Assembly: GCA_946405145.1 (NCBI GenBank)
Contig: CAMJGE010000001.1
Location: 186,001-250,000 of the forward strand
DNA length: 64,000 nucleotides
Source: an uncultured Prevotella sp.
Lineage (GTDB): Bacteria; Bacteroidota; Bacteroidia; Bacteroidales; Bacteroidaceae
Reading direction: 5' to 3'
Part shown: one piece after another, positions 45,075-53,871 of the stretch
Layout: every line of letters starts with the position of its first letter
How positions within the stretch are numbered: the stretch's first letter is position 1
Notes under the pieces: model-generated
Told to the model about the DNA's origin: nothing
Databases searched by the model: none
Seen by the model: the letters and a program-made list of their open reading frames with translations, nothing else
Made by a program: the position numbers and the translations under genes

Positions 45075-47669
45075 ATGTCGTATTATGGCAATATCCTTGA
45101 AGAGGAATTAAAGAACAAGGTTGCGCAAGATCTGTTCTCTGGTTTTGACACCACACAGATTATTGGACGTGTGGATTTTTGCGTATCTATTCCTGCCGAT
45201 CCTCTTGGACTAAACGAAGCAGAATCTCTGTTTTGGGCTGAAGCAAAAAAGGGAACCAACCATGATATATATGAGTCAATAATCCAATTGATTTTGACTT
45301 TAGGCAAGGAACGCCCGCAAGATACCATATTGCCACCTGCTTTCATTGGTGCTTTCGATGCTGAGAAGATGGCCTTTCTCCCATATAGTGCTATTCTTGA
45401 TGTACTCCGCCAGAATGACTTCAACTGGAACGTTGCACCCAGCGACCATAATACAAAGGAGTTTCAACAATTAAAGGAACTCTTGAATGATGCTTTGCAC
45501 AATGGTCTCGAAATCTACAATTACGAAAAAGATGCAAAGGAACTCGTTTACTTCATTAAACGCAATTTCCATCTTCGTAAGATTGGGGTACGCCATATCC
45601 GAATAAACAAGAACAATTTCACCCACATCTACCTAAAATGGTTAGAGGCAGTAAAGCCTACCATCAATATCAATTGGGATATTGCCAAGAAAGCTGGCAT
45701 CATTGACGCCGATTTCTATTTGGCAGACATTCTCTCTAAAGAAAACAATACATTAGGTGAGAAACTCTTTGTCCTATTACAAAATGACCACTATGTGCTG
45801 GATCGTGAAATCAAAGATACAGGCTTAGAAGAATACAAACGAGCGCAATTCTCTGATAAGCAAAAAGCACATACCCAATTTTGGAATCGTTATGCTCGTC
45901 CACCTCGTCGCGAGTATTGGGATGACATTGTAAACCGTCGTGACTTACTTGTCCCACAAGATGTAAGAGAGCGAAAAGGCTCTTTCTTTACTCCTGCTCG
46001 ATGGGTAGAACTCTCCCAGCAATATATTGCAGCAGAATTAGGAGAGAACTGGCAAGAAGATTATTATGTTTGGGATTGCTGTGCAGGAACAGGAAACCTG
46101 CTGGCTGGACTAACAAATAAATACAACATCTATGCTTCAACACTCGACAAAGCAGACGTTCAAGCTATGCTACAGCGCATTGAAGCCATGAATGCTGCTG
46201 CAAGAGACAAGCAGAAAGGTGGTGCAAACTTATTGGAAAGCCATGTCTTCCAATTTGATTTTCTCAACGATCCATTATTAGACGAAACGGATAAAGACGG
46301 GAATATCATCAAAAAAACTAAATTGCCCCAACCACTACAAGATATCATTCGTGACCCAGAAAAACGAAAGAAATTGGTAGTATACATTAATCCACCATAT
46401 GCAGAAGCCAGTAATGCTAGAACTGTTACTGGTAGCGGGCGAAATAGAACAGGACTTTCAAAGTCTGCTGTACAAGAACGATATAAGAACCAATTAGGAA
46501 GAGCTGGGAATGAACTGTTCGCCCAATTCTTTGCACGAATTGTTGATGAACTCCCTTCAGCGGTGCTTGCACAATTTTCAACTTTGAAAATTGTGCAAGC
46601 ACCCAACTTCCGTGAGTTCCGGAAAACATTCCGGGCGAAGCCCGGTCGTTTTTTTCTAGTTCCAGCCAACACCTTCGACAATGTCAAAGGAAATTTTCCT
46701 ATTGGCTTCCAGATATGGCATACAGGAAGTGAAAAATTCTTCCAGCAAGCAGAGGCAGATGTATATGACTCAAAAGGAGATTATCTTGGAAAAAAGAATC
46801 TGTTTTCTTATGATGACGATTTGTTTATTATTAACTGGTTACGTCAATTTTACAATAAGACAGAAAAACATTACGCCTATCTTCGCTATTTAGGAACAGA
46901 TTTCCAGAACAACAAAGGTGTCTTTATAACCCTTAAACCATCTGACAATGATCTTAAACAAGTAAAAGGAAACTGGATAACTCCAAGTAATATAATTCCA
47001 ATGGTTACATATTTTGCAGTTCGACTTAGTATTGAAGCAGATTGGTTAAATGATCGCGACCAATTCCTCTATCCCAACAATGACTGGCAGGTGGATACTG
47101 AGTTTCAGACAGATTGTCTCATCTATACCCTATTCCACGGGCAAAACCGCATTAGTAGCGAACATGGAACAAACTATTGGATTCCTTTCACAGAAGAAGA
47201 GGTAAATGCCAAAGAGAAATTCGAAAGCCATTTCATGAATGACTTTATACACGGTCGAATCAAAAAGGCAATCCGAACAGAAGAAGAACAAAAGGAATAT
47301 GAAAAAGATAGCAAGAACTATCATGTAGCAGATGTCTTTGCAGAACCAACAACGACAACCAGTCTTCAAGATGGTACTTCCCCATTAGTTCTTTCAGAGA
47401 AAGCAAAGGCCGTCATGAATGCAGGCAGAGAACTTTGGCGTTACTATCATCAGCAACCTGTCGCCAAAGAAAAACCGAATGCATCATTCTATGATATTCG
47501 CCTTTACTTCCAAGGTACCAAAACCACCAAAAGTGGCAAGTTGCAGATGAACACAGAAAGTAATGACCCAACATACACAGCCCTCATCACTAACCTTCGC
47601 CAAAAGCAGAAAGAACTGGCAAAGAAGATTGAGCCTAAGGTATATGAATATGGTTTCCTAAAGCAATAA
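45075..47669 (+). CDS. Type IIG restriction endonuclease-methyltransferase
   Basis: 864 residues. The N-terminal nuclease has a PD-(D/E)XK core: D at about residue 33 in GRVDFCV and ExK in WAEAKKG (about 58-60). The central N6-adenine methyltransferase has motif I DCCAGTGNLLAG (about 335) and motif IV NPPY (about 440). A C-terminal region of about 300 residues would be the target-recognition part. One polypeptide cutting and methylating is the type IIG design. The frame is intact despite two strong hairpins within it (46562-46655). The coding DNA is more A/T-rich than the flanking cob genes. Confidence 0.88.
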   Translation: MSYYGNILEEELKNKVAQDLFSGFDTTQIIGRVDFCVSIPADPLGLNEAESLFWAEAKKGTNHDIYESIIQLILTLGKERPQDTILPPAFIGAFDAEKMAFLPYSAILDVLRQNDFNWNVAPSDHNTKEFQQLKELLNDALHNGLEIYNYEKDAKELVYFIKRNFHLRKIGVRHIRINKNNFTHIYLKWLEAVKPTININWDIAKKAGIIDADFYLADILSKENNTLGEKLFVLLQNDHYVLDREIKDTGLEEYKRAQFSDKQKAHTQFWNRYARPPRREYWDDIVNRRDLLVPQDVRERKGSFFTPARWVELSQQYIAAELGENWQEDYYVWDCCAGTGNLLAGLTNKYNIYASTLDKADVQAMLQRIEAMNAAARDKQKGGANLLESHVFQFDFLNDPLLDETDKDGNIIKKTKLPQPLQDIIRDPEKRKKLVVYINPPYAEASNARTVTGSGRNRTGLSKSAVQERYKNQLGRAGNELFAQFFARIVDELPSAVLAQFSTLKIVQAPNFREFRKTFRAKPGRFFLVPANTFDNVKGNFPIGFQIWHTGSEKFFQQAEADVYDSKGDYLGKKNLFSYDDDLFIINWLRQFYNKTEKHYAYLRYLGTDFQNNKGVFITLKPSDNDLKQVKGNWITPSNIIPMVTYFAVRLSIEADWLNDRDQFLYPNNDWQVDTEFQTDCLIYTLFHGQNRISSEHGTNYWIPFTEEEVNAKEKFESHFMNDFIHGRIKKAIRTEEEQKEYEKDSKNYHVADVFAEPTTTTSLQDGTSPLVLSEKAKAVMNAGRELWRYYHQQPVAKEKPNASFYDIRLYFQGTKTTKSGKLQMNTESNDPTYTALITNLRQKQKELAKKIEPKVYEYGFLKQ
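46562..46655 (+). other. Two intragenic hairpins, the second terminator-like
   Basis: GGTGCTTGCACAATTTTCA (46562-46580) is perfectly paired with 46585-46603 across a 4-nt loop. Thirty bases on, CCGGGC-GAA-GCCCGG (46631-46645) is followed by TCG and seven T. Both are inside the type IIG frame and do not break it. Confidence 0.8.
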
Positions 47670-47769
47670 TTATCATTCGTTAAATTGGGTAAAAACAGTA
47701 ACAACATCTTTAAAAGAATCGCAGGGATCAATCTATTTTAGAATCATTTCAAGGATAAATCAAGAAGGT

Positions 47770-48006
47770 ATGACTCAGGATGAAAGATGGCTACGGCAAT
47801 ATGAGGAGATGATGACATTTATGGAAACTAATCATCGACGCCCCTCCAAACATAGACTTGAAGAGCATGATATGCTAAATTGGTTTAAGAGCACGAAGAA
47901 GCAGATAGCAAAAGGGGATTATCCACAAGATCGACTTGAGAAGTTTGCCATTCTCATGAAAGTTGCTGATAAATACCGTAGGAAGAATCAATATGAGTAT
48001 AAATAA
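47770..48006 (+). CDS. Small helicase-associated-domain protein
   Basis: 78 residues. RWLRQYEEMMTFMETNHRRPSKH with the following LNWFKSTKKQ resembles one helicase-associated (HA) repeat, a small DNA-binding helix bundle common in Bacteroidota. It lies 100 bp after the type IIG gene; its role is unknown. Confidence 0.6.
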   Translation: MTQDERWLRQYEEMMTFMETNHRRPSKHRLEEHDMLNWFKSTKKQIAKGDYPQDRLEKFAILMKVADKYRRKNQYEYK

Positions 48007-48012
48007 CGGAAT

Positions 48013-48180
48013 ATGAATAAAGAAAAAGAAATAAAGAAAGATTTGGCAACTATCTCTGAAGGTATTATACAGAACAATGATTCTGAATATGTTAGATTCT
48101 TTTATTTGAGATTTCCAAAAATCCAAACAGCGTCTGGACAATTGAATCTCAACCTTAATTATTTTAAGAATGAGATTTGA
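48013..48180 (+). CDS. Small hypothetical protein, 55 aa
   Basis: ATG at 48013, six bases after the HA-domain gene, with an open frame to TGA at 48178-48180. Lysine-rich N-terminus, helical, no family recognised. Close spacing is the main support. Confidence 0.4.
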   Translation: MNKEKEIKKDLATISEGIIQNNDSEYVRFFYLRFPKIQTASGQLNLNLNYFKNEI

Positions 48181-48245
48181 TTGGCAGATGACAATCCGCC
48201 TCTTGGTATTACTCACGTAGAAAAATACAGAAATTTGAATGAATG

Positions 48246-48277
48246 TTTGGAAGTAAACGAAAAATAACTTATCTTTG
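48246..48277 (+). promoter_or_regulatory. Promoter of the AbiEii-type pair
   Basis: TTTG 48246-48249, a 20-bp spacer, TATCTTTG 48270-48277; full consensus, 18 bp before the start codon. Confidence 0.8.
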
Positions 48278-48295
48278 CAACATAATTAGTTTGTT

Positions 48296-48631
48296 ATGAA
48301 TAAAGCTGAAGTAAAACGTGGGTTGATAAACCGTTTAAAGAAAGCTAATGCTTTCTGGTCTTATCAAGCAGATGCCATAAAGGATGTGCCTGATGACATC
48401 CTGGTGGAACTGGTTATGCTTCATCTTGATTTGGACGATATTGACAAACTATTTGATATTTATCCTTATAAGTTTGTAAAAAAAGCATGGATTGAAAACG
48501 TGGTGGCTCAAGGAGAAATGTATTATGTACTGAATAAGTTCTTCGCATGGTATTATTTCAAGATGAAAAAGCCTGGTGCCTATGTCAGATCGATGGCTAC
48601 TCGTGAACTGAACAAAAAACTAATAGCATGA
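48296..48631 (+). CDS. Probable antitoxin partner of AbiEii-type toxin
   Basis: 111 residues, helical, basic C-terminus. It resembles the small DUF6922-like proteins encoded directly before AbiEii nucleotidyltransferases; no clear winged-helix is visible. The stop overlaps the toxin start (ATGA), the usual antitoxin-first arrangement. The antitoxin role is inferred from this position. Confidence 0.6.
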   Translation: MNKAEVKRGLINRLKKANAFWSYQADAIKDVPDDILVELVMLHLDLDDIDKLFDIYPYKFVKKAWIENVVAQGEMYYVLNKFFAWYYFKMKKPGAYVRSMATRELNKKLIA

Positions 48632-49284
48632 CAAAAGGACTGGCCCCACAGACATCAGAACTGTTTGATGCAGTAACTCGTTTGGATTGCATCAAACCAT
48701 TTGTGCTTGTTGGCGGCACGGCATTGTCACTACAACTGAATGCTCGCCAAAGTGAGGATCTTGATTTCATGCGTTGGAAGCGAGGACCTAAGGATAAACT
48801 TGAAGTAGGATGGCCAAACATAAAGAAAGAACTCAGTACAATTGGTACTATAGAGTCTGAAGATATATTGGGTTTTGATCATGTAGTATTTGTTGTAAAT
48901 GGGGTAAAACTGTCTTTCTATGCTGCCCCTCGAAAGCAACTCAGTGCTATGCAGCCTATTTCTTTCAGAAATAATCTTAGAATTGCTGATGTCCGTACTA
49001 TTGGTGCTTTGAAGATGGAGGTAATGCTCCGTCGTGCAAAGTTCAGGGATTATTATGACTTGTATTCTATACTTAAAAGCGGTATTGATATTCAGGATTT
49101 GATACCCCTTGCGTTGGAGCACTCTGATCATAAGTTAAAACTGAAGAACCTACTTGCCATGATTACTAATGGAGATTTCTTTAGTAAAGATAGTCAATTT
49201 GATAAGCTATCTCCAGTTTATGATGTGACCCCTACTGATATTCAAGAATACATCAAGGCGCAATTATCGCATGATAGTAAATGA
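48628..49284 (+). CDS. AbiEii/AbiGii-type nucleotidyltransferase toxin
   Basis: 218 residues. FVLVGGTALSLQLNARQSEDLDFM (about residues 27-50) carries the GG(S/T) and DxD motifs of the nucleotidyltransferase fold; FRDYYDLYSIL is the conserved C-terminal motif. Such toxins block growth, in some cases by adding nucleotides to tRNA, and act in phage defence. The 3' end overlaps the next gene by 14 bp. Confidence 0.88.
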   Translation: MTKGLAPQTSELFDAVTRLDCIKPFVLVGGTALSLQLNARQSEDLDFMRWKRGPKDKLEVGWPNIKKELSTIGTIESEDILGFDHVVFVVNGVKLSFYAAPRKQLSAMQPISFRNNLRIADVRTIGALKMEVMLRRAKFRDYYDLYSILKSGIDIQDLIPLALEHSDHKLKLKNLLAMITNGDFFSKDSQFDKLSPVYDVTPTDIQEYIKAQLSHDSK

Positions 49285-49963
49285 GATTTCTTTATGGGGT
49301 GCGGCACTGGTGGCGATTATAGTAGTTATCGCAATGATAGCACTGGCGTTCGTTGACAGGAAGATGCTACGTCGCATGCTAGTGATATTCGCAGCGACAT
49401 TGGCGCAGATGGCTGTCGTTGGGGCTGTGGTGTTGTTGGCCTTCAAGACGTTTGCCTGGTGGGCCTATCTGCTCTGGTATCTGCTGATCCTGTTCTTGTC
49501 GATCTGCTGGGTTCTATATCCTATAAATATGATGTGGAAGAGGGCACTGATACCCGTAAGTGCTGCGATGCTGGTGGGTAGTATAGTGGTTGGAGGCAGT
49601 ACGATACTGTGTCTGCCAATGAATGTCTATCTGACAGTGTACTCAGTGCTGATGGCTTGTCTGACGGCATCGATGATCCAGATCCTGATGAACTTCCTGC
49701 GCAGTCAGCACGGCTCACCCAAGAATCCAGAGGCGTCAAAGCTGGAAATCTCATGGCGTGAGAGTGTGTTACCCCAAATAAGATCCATGGCCCAACCCTT
49801 GGTGATGGTCATGCCGATGCTGTATGCTGGTATGCTGGTAGGAGGTATCTCTGCCCAAGCCGGACTGCTCATCATCTTCTTGCTGATAGGTGCCTCGTTT
49901 GTTGCCAACGTGTTGGCTGGCGTGATTGCGCTTTCGATGATTCATAAAGGACAAAAAGCATGA
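49271..49963 (+). CDS. FetB-like (UPF0014) ABC transporter permease
   Basis: 230 residues, about seven membrane helices. The segment ESVLPQIRSMAQPLVMVMPMLYAGMLVGG corresponds to the conserved cytoplasmic loop and helix of FetB/YbbM-type permeases, which export iron in E. coli. No ATPase partner (FetA) is nearby. It overlaps cbiJ-D by 4 bp (ATGA), which suggests a link to the cobalamin genes, perhaps metal handling (inference). Confidence 0.65.
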   Translation: MIVNEISLWGAALVAIIVVIAMIALAFVDRKMLRRMLVIFAATLAQMAVVGAVVLLAFKTFAWWAYLLWYLLILFLSICWVLYPINMMWKRALIPVSAAMLVGSIVVGGSTILCLPMNVYLTVYSVLMACLTASMIQILMNFLRSQHGSPKNPEASKLEISWRESVLPQIRSMAQPLVMVMPMLYAGMLVGGISAQAGLLIIFLLIGASFVANVLAGVIALSMIHKGQKA

Positions 49964-51783
49964 TTCTGGTATTCGGAGGAACGACAGAAGGCCGCAAGGC
50001 TGTGGAGGTGCTTGAAGAAGGTGGCTCGCCTTACTTTTATTCTACCCGCAGTGATGGGCAGAAAATAGAATTAGTGCATGGAAATCATCTGACTGGAGGC
50101 ATGGAGGTGCCAGAGATGATACAGTGTTGCAAAGAGCACTCTATCCGTCTCATCATAGATGCAGCCCACCCTTTTGCAGAAGAATTGCATCGTAATCTGC
50201 TCTTTGTGGCTAAACACATTCAAGCACCAATTATCAGATATGACAGAATCTATCCACCACACGACCAAGATCTCATTTGGTGTAAGGATTATAACGATGC
50301 TATACAGCTATTAGAAGCCAATGGTATAGAACGGTTATTAGCACTGACAGGCGTCAACACAATAGGAAGATTGCGTCCTTATTGGGAGAAATACGAAGAT
50401 AGCTGGTTTCGTATTCTGAATCGTCGTGCCTCGCATTTTGTAGCCAAGGCTAATCGTTTTCCAGAAGAGAGGCTTGTATATTATGAGACAGACGACACAA
50501 CAGATCTTATACGTGACCTTCAACCACAAGCCATTATCACCAAAGAAAGTGGACTAAGTGGAGGTTTTACAGAAAAGGTGGAAGCTGCAAGACAAGCTGG
50601 TATCAAAGTTTTCGTGGTAGAACGTCCAAATTACCCACCACATACACCCAATCCGCAGAATGTCCACATAGAAACAGTCAACGGACCTTACGGATTGCGG
50701 CGAGCTGTGGAGAAGCTGTTGCCTGAGTTCTATCCCTTGCATAGTGGATTGACAACTGGTACTTGTGCGACTGCTGCGGCTATCGCTGCAACGATAAGAC
50801 TTTTGAAGAATGAGACACCAGAAGAGGTACCCGTTTTATTGCCTGATGGTGAGACGATTCATGTAGCAGTTTCTTATGGTGAAAACTATGCTTCAGTATT
50901 CAAGGATGCTGGTGACGATCCTGATGTAACGGATGGATTGGAGATACGGGCGAGTGTCAAACCAATTCCCGCTGACGCGCCTACCCGTAGCCTTTCAGAC
51001 ACCTTTGAGATCTTAGGTGGCGAAGGAGTAGGCACCTTCACACTTCCAGGTTTCGACTACCCTCCAGGCTCACCAGCTATCAACAAGGCACCTCGTGAGA
51101 TGATTCGACAGAATCTAACAGCGATAACAGACGATCCACTCAGTATCACCATCTCCGTACCAGAAGGTGAGGCTATTGCGAAAAGAACTTTTAATCCCCG
51201 TCTGGGTATCGAAGGTGGAATATCGATTATCGGTGTCTCTGGCATCGTAAAACCATTCAGCGAAGAAGCCTTCATCGACAGCATCCGTAAGTGCATGACT
51301 GTGGCCCAAGCCAGTGGCACCAATCGTGTCGTCATCAACAGTGGGGGTAAGAGTGAACGATTCGTGAAAGCACTCTATCCCACCCTGCCACGACAAGCGT
51401 TTGTGGAATATGGCAACTATATCGGCGAGACCTTGAAAATCGCCCACGAACTGGACATCCAGGAAGTGACTCTTGGCGTGATGTTAGGCAAAGCCGTGAA
51501 GCTGGCTGCAGGTCATCTGGACACCCATAGTCGTAAGGCCACGATGGACAAGGCGTTTATCAGTGAGATACTCGAAGAAGCTGGTATTCACATCGACATC
51601 AGCACCCTCACCTTAGCGAGAGAACTATGGGAGATAATACCAGAACAACAGATACAGAATTTCGCAAGCACCATCATCCGTCATTGCGAAAGCTATTGCA
51701 AGCCCCTGCTACCCAATGGCACACTGACCATCCTGCTGATCAGTGACGAAGGGCAGATTTACGGAACAAGACAGCTGCAATGA
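49960..51783 (+). CDS. cbiJD: CbiJ-CbiD fusion: cobalt-precorrin-6A reductase / cobalt-precorrin-5B C1-methyltransferase
   Basis: 607 residues. Residues 1-250 are CbiJ/CobK (ILVFGGTTEGRKAVEVL; IIDAAHPFAEELH; TKESGLSGGFTEKVEAA). Residues about 255-605 are CbiD (SGLTTGTCATAAAIAA; VFKDAGDDPDVTDGLEI; GVSGIVKPFSEEAF; VMLGKAVKLAAGHLDTHS). CbiD is specific to the anaerobic route. The reductase acts right after the methyltransferase in the pathway. The last 44 bp overlap the convergent btuC gene. Confidence 0.95.
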   Translation: MILVFGGTTEGRKAVEVLEEGGSPYFYSTRSDGQKIELVHGNHLTGGMEVPEMIQCCKEHSIRLIIDAAHPFAEELHRNLLFVAKHIQAPIIRYDRIYPPHDQDLIWCKDYNDAIQLLEANGIERLLALTGVNTIGRLRPYWEKYEDSWFRILNRRASHFVAKANRFPEERLVYYETDDTTDLIRDLQPQAIITKESGLSGGFTEKVEAARQAGIKVFVVERPNYPPHTPNPQNVHIETVNGPYGLRRAVEKLLPEFYPLHSGLTTGTCATAAAIAATIRLLKNETPEEVPVLLPDGETIHVAVSYGENYASVFKDAGDDPDVTDGLEIRASVKPIPADAPTRSLSDTFEILGGEGVGTFTLPGFDYPPGSPAINKAPREMIRQNLTAITDDPLSITISVPEGEAIAKRTFNPRLGIEGGISIIGVSGIVKPFSEEAFIDSIRKCMTVAQASGTNRVVINSGGKSERFVKALYPTLPRQAFVEYGNYIGETLKIAHELDIQEVTLGVMLGKAVKLAAGHLDTHSRKATMDKAFISEILEEAGIHIDISTLTLARELWEIIPEQQIQNFASTIIRHCESYCKPLLPNGTLTILLISDEGQIYGTRQLQ

Positions 51784-52765
51784 CTGGGGCTCCTATTAGG
51801 GCTGTGACAGAGTTGACAGGCAAGGCGCCCTCGAAGCCTGGCATACGTGCTATCAGATTGCAGAACAATGCCAACGCTGCGCCACAAAGAGCTGTGGCTA
51901 GCATCAGTATGCGATGATCGGAAGTGCGGAAGATAGCTCGAGCCAGATGGGGAACAGCCAAACCAATAAACATGATAGGTCCACAATAAGCCGTGACGAT
52001 AGCTACCAGTACACCAGAAGATACAATCACCAGCATCCGACTGCGACGGATATTCAAACCTAAGTTGGCAGCATAACGCTCTCCTAACAAGAGCAGGTTC
52101 ATCGTCTTTACCAAGAGACAGGCCAATGGTAGAAGTACACACATCAGCACGACGAAGAGCACCATCTCATCACCTGACACACGGGAGAACGAGCCTAAGC
52201 CCCACACCACGAAAGCCTTTACATCTTCCTCTGGCGACAGAAATTTCAGCACACCTATAATCGCAGTGGCGAGATAACCTATCATCACACCAATGATTAG
52301 CAATGTGACATTATCCCTCACCTTCTGCGACACCCAGAGGATCAGTGACATCACAGCCAGCGCACCCACGATGGCAGCAACACTCATTGCCGCATCACCC
52401 AGATAACCCAGACGGGAAAGTGCCACACCTCCGATACGCCCTGATAGCAGCACGACGAAGGCGACACCTAAGGCAGAGCCGTTGCTGATACCCAACACGG
52501 AAGGACCTGCTAAAGGATTGCGGAATACCGTCTGCATCTGAAGACCACTGACAGCTAATCCTGCACCAGCCATAATAGCCGTCAAGGCTTGAGGCAGACG
52601 ACTGCTATAGACAATGTTCGTCCATATCTCATTACTCTCGGCACCCAAAAGGATACGACATACCTCTGTTACGGGAATCCTGACGGAGCCTATGAGCAGG
52701 TTCACAATCAACAGTACAAGGATACCCACGACGAGGGTAATAATCAGCGGCAGGGTACGTCTCAT
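51740..52765 (-). CDS. btuC: FecCD/BtuC-family ABC permease
   Basis: 341 residues, about ten helices; typical FecCD motifs ALTAIMAGAGLAVSGLQMQTVFRNPLAGPSVLGISNGS and GPIMFIGLAVPHLAR. It overlaps the binding-protein gene by 4 bp, so the two form a B12 or siderophore/haem importer; B12 is favoured by the cluster. The ATPase (btuD) is not in the window. Confidence 0.88.
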   Translation of the reverse strand: MRRTLPLIITLVVGILVLLIVNLLIGSVRIPVTEVCRILLGAESNEIWTNIVYSSRLPQALTAIMAGAGLAVSGLQMQTVFRNPLAGPSVLGISNGSALGVAFVVLLSGRIGGVALSRLGYLGDAAMSVAAIVGALAVMSLILWVSQKVRDNVTLLIIGVMIGYLATAIIGVLKFLSPEEDVKAFVVWGLGSFSRVSGDEMVLFVVLMCVLLPLACLLVKTMNLLLLGERYAANLGLNIRRSRMLVIVSSGVLVAIVTAYCGPIMFIGLAVPHLARAIFRTSDHRILMLATALCGAALALFCNLIARMPGFEGALPVNSVTALIGAPVIAAVLFRKSALRH

Positions 52766-53871
52766 TTCAGAAGTCGATAATAGGTGGGTTGGTAATCAGT
52801 TTCTACGAGTTCCGGATGGAAGATCGCCACAAAATCCTTCAGCAGCACATCTGGTTGCACAGGGGTAATCTCATAATATGGCTGTTGCTTCATATTACAG
52901 TAGATGACCTTCTGCTCCTTATAAGCCTTGAAGAGTTCATTTCGTGGCTCAGAGGACTTCAGGGCCTCATAACTGAAATCGTCTGGGAAGCTGTTCAGGA
53001 TGCGCCAGTAGTCTGCATTAGCCGCCAGGGCATACATTTTCTCAAACTCCAGGTTCTCGCCTGCCGTCTCTTCGTCCTGGATGACATAGTTGGCACCTGC
53101 ATCACGGAAGATCTGCGCCAAGTAGTTCTTGCCACCAACGGCATGCCAATTGCCATAGTGCATCTCACCAGAAAAGACCGTAGGACGAGTCGTAGCTGAT
53201 GAAGCCTTTTCTTTCAGATCATTATAGCGCTGTTCGATGCCAGCAAACACCTCATTGGCTTCCTTTTCCTTCCCAATAAACATGCCTATGAATTTGATCC
53301 ACTCAGCCTGTCCTAAAGGATCGAGTTCCTGATACCCCAGATGGGGCACTAACATGATACCTGTCTCTTTGATGGCTTCGTAACCACCACGCTTAGAGGG
53401 CGAGATAAAGATCACATCCGGATTAGCAGCAAGCACCAGTTCTGTATCGAAATTACCTTCCATGCCAATCTTCACGATACGTCCGTCTTTCACACGAGCC
53501 AGAATATCCTTATTATAGAGATTCTTCGTGCCAGTCAGTCCTTTCACCACATCATGGGCATCAAGGATGGTGAAATTGGAGAGTTGAAGTGACGTCATAC
53601 AGATGGTACGCTGGATAGGTACCTTCACCTTTGTATAACCCTCAGGCGCATCGGCATCATCAGTCCTCACGAGGGCGAAATGATCATGCTGCCCCACATC
53701 CACCAGACGGATATCGGCAGAGTCGCGCACACTAAAGCCTGTGGCATACTTCACTGTCACCTCTACGAAAGCATCGTCGGAGGCGGCATCTGCACCAGAC
53801 TTCTTAGCATTCTTACCAGAACAGGCACTGAACAGGGCTACAACAGCAAAAGCCCAAAAGAATTTTCTCAT
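52762..53871 (-). CDS. BtuF-like substrate-binding lipoprotein
   Basis: 369 residues from MRKFFWAFAVVALFSAC (lipobox FSAC). A type III periplasmic-binding fold with central helix: ELVLAANPDVIFISP and GIMLVPHLGYQELDPLGQAEWIKFIG are typical of the FecB/BtuF group, the latter with the helix that spans both lobes. The likely ligand is a corrinoid, given btuC and the cob genes; sequence alone does not exclude haem or siderophore. Its first 59 bp lie within the end of cbiB. Confidence 0.82.
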   Translation of the reverse strand: MRKFFWAFAVVALFSACSGKNAKKSGADAASDDAFVEVTVKYATGFSVRDSADIRLVDVGQHDHFALVRTDDADAPEGYTKVKVPIQRTICMTSLQLSNFTILDAHDVVKGLTGTKNLYNKDILARVKDGRIVKIGMEGNFDTELVLAANPDVIFISPSKRGGYEAIKETGIMLVPHLGYQELDPLGQAEWIKFIGMFIGKEKEANEVFAGIEQRYNDLKEKASSATTRPTVFSGEMHYGNWHAVGGKNYLAQIFRDAGANYVIQDEETAGENLEFEKMYALAANADYWRILNSFPDDFSYEALKSSEPRNELFKAYKEQKVIYCNMKQQPYYEITPVQPDVLLKDFVAIFHPELVETDYQPTYYRLLK

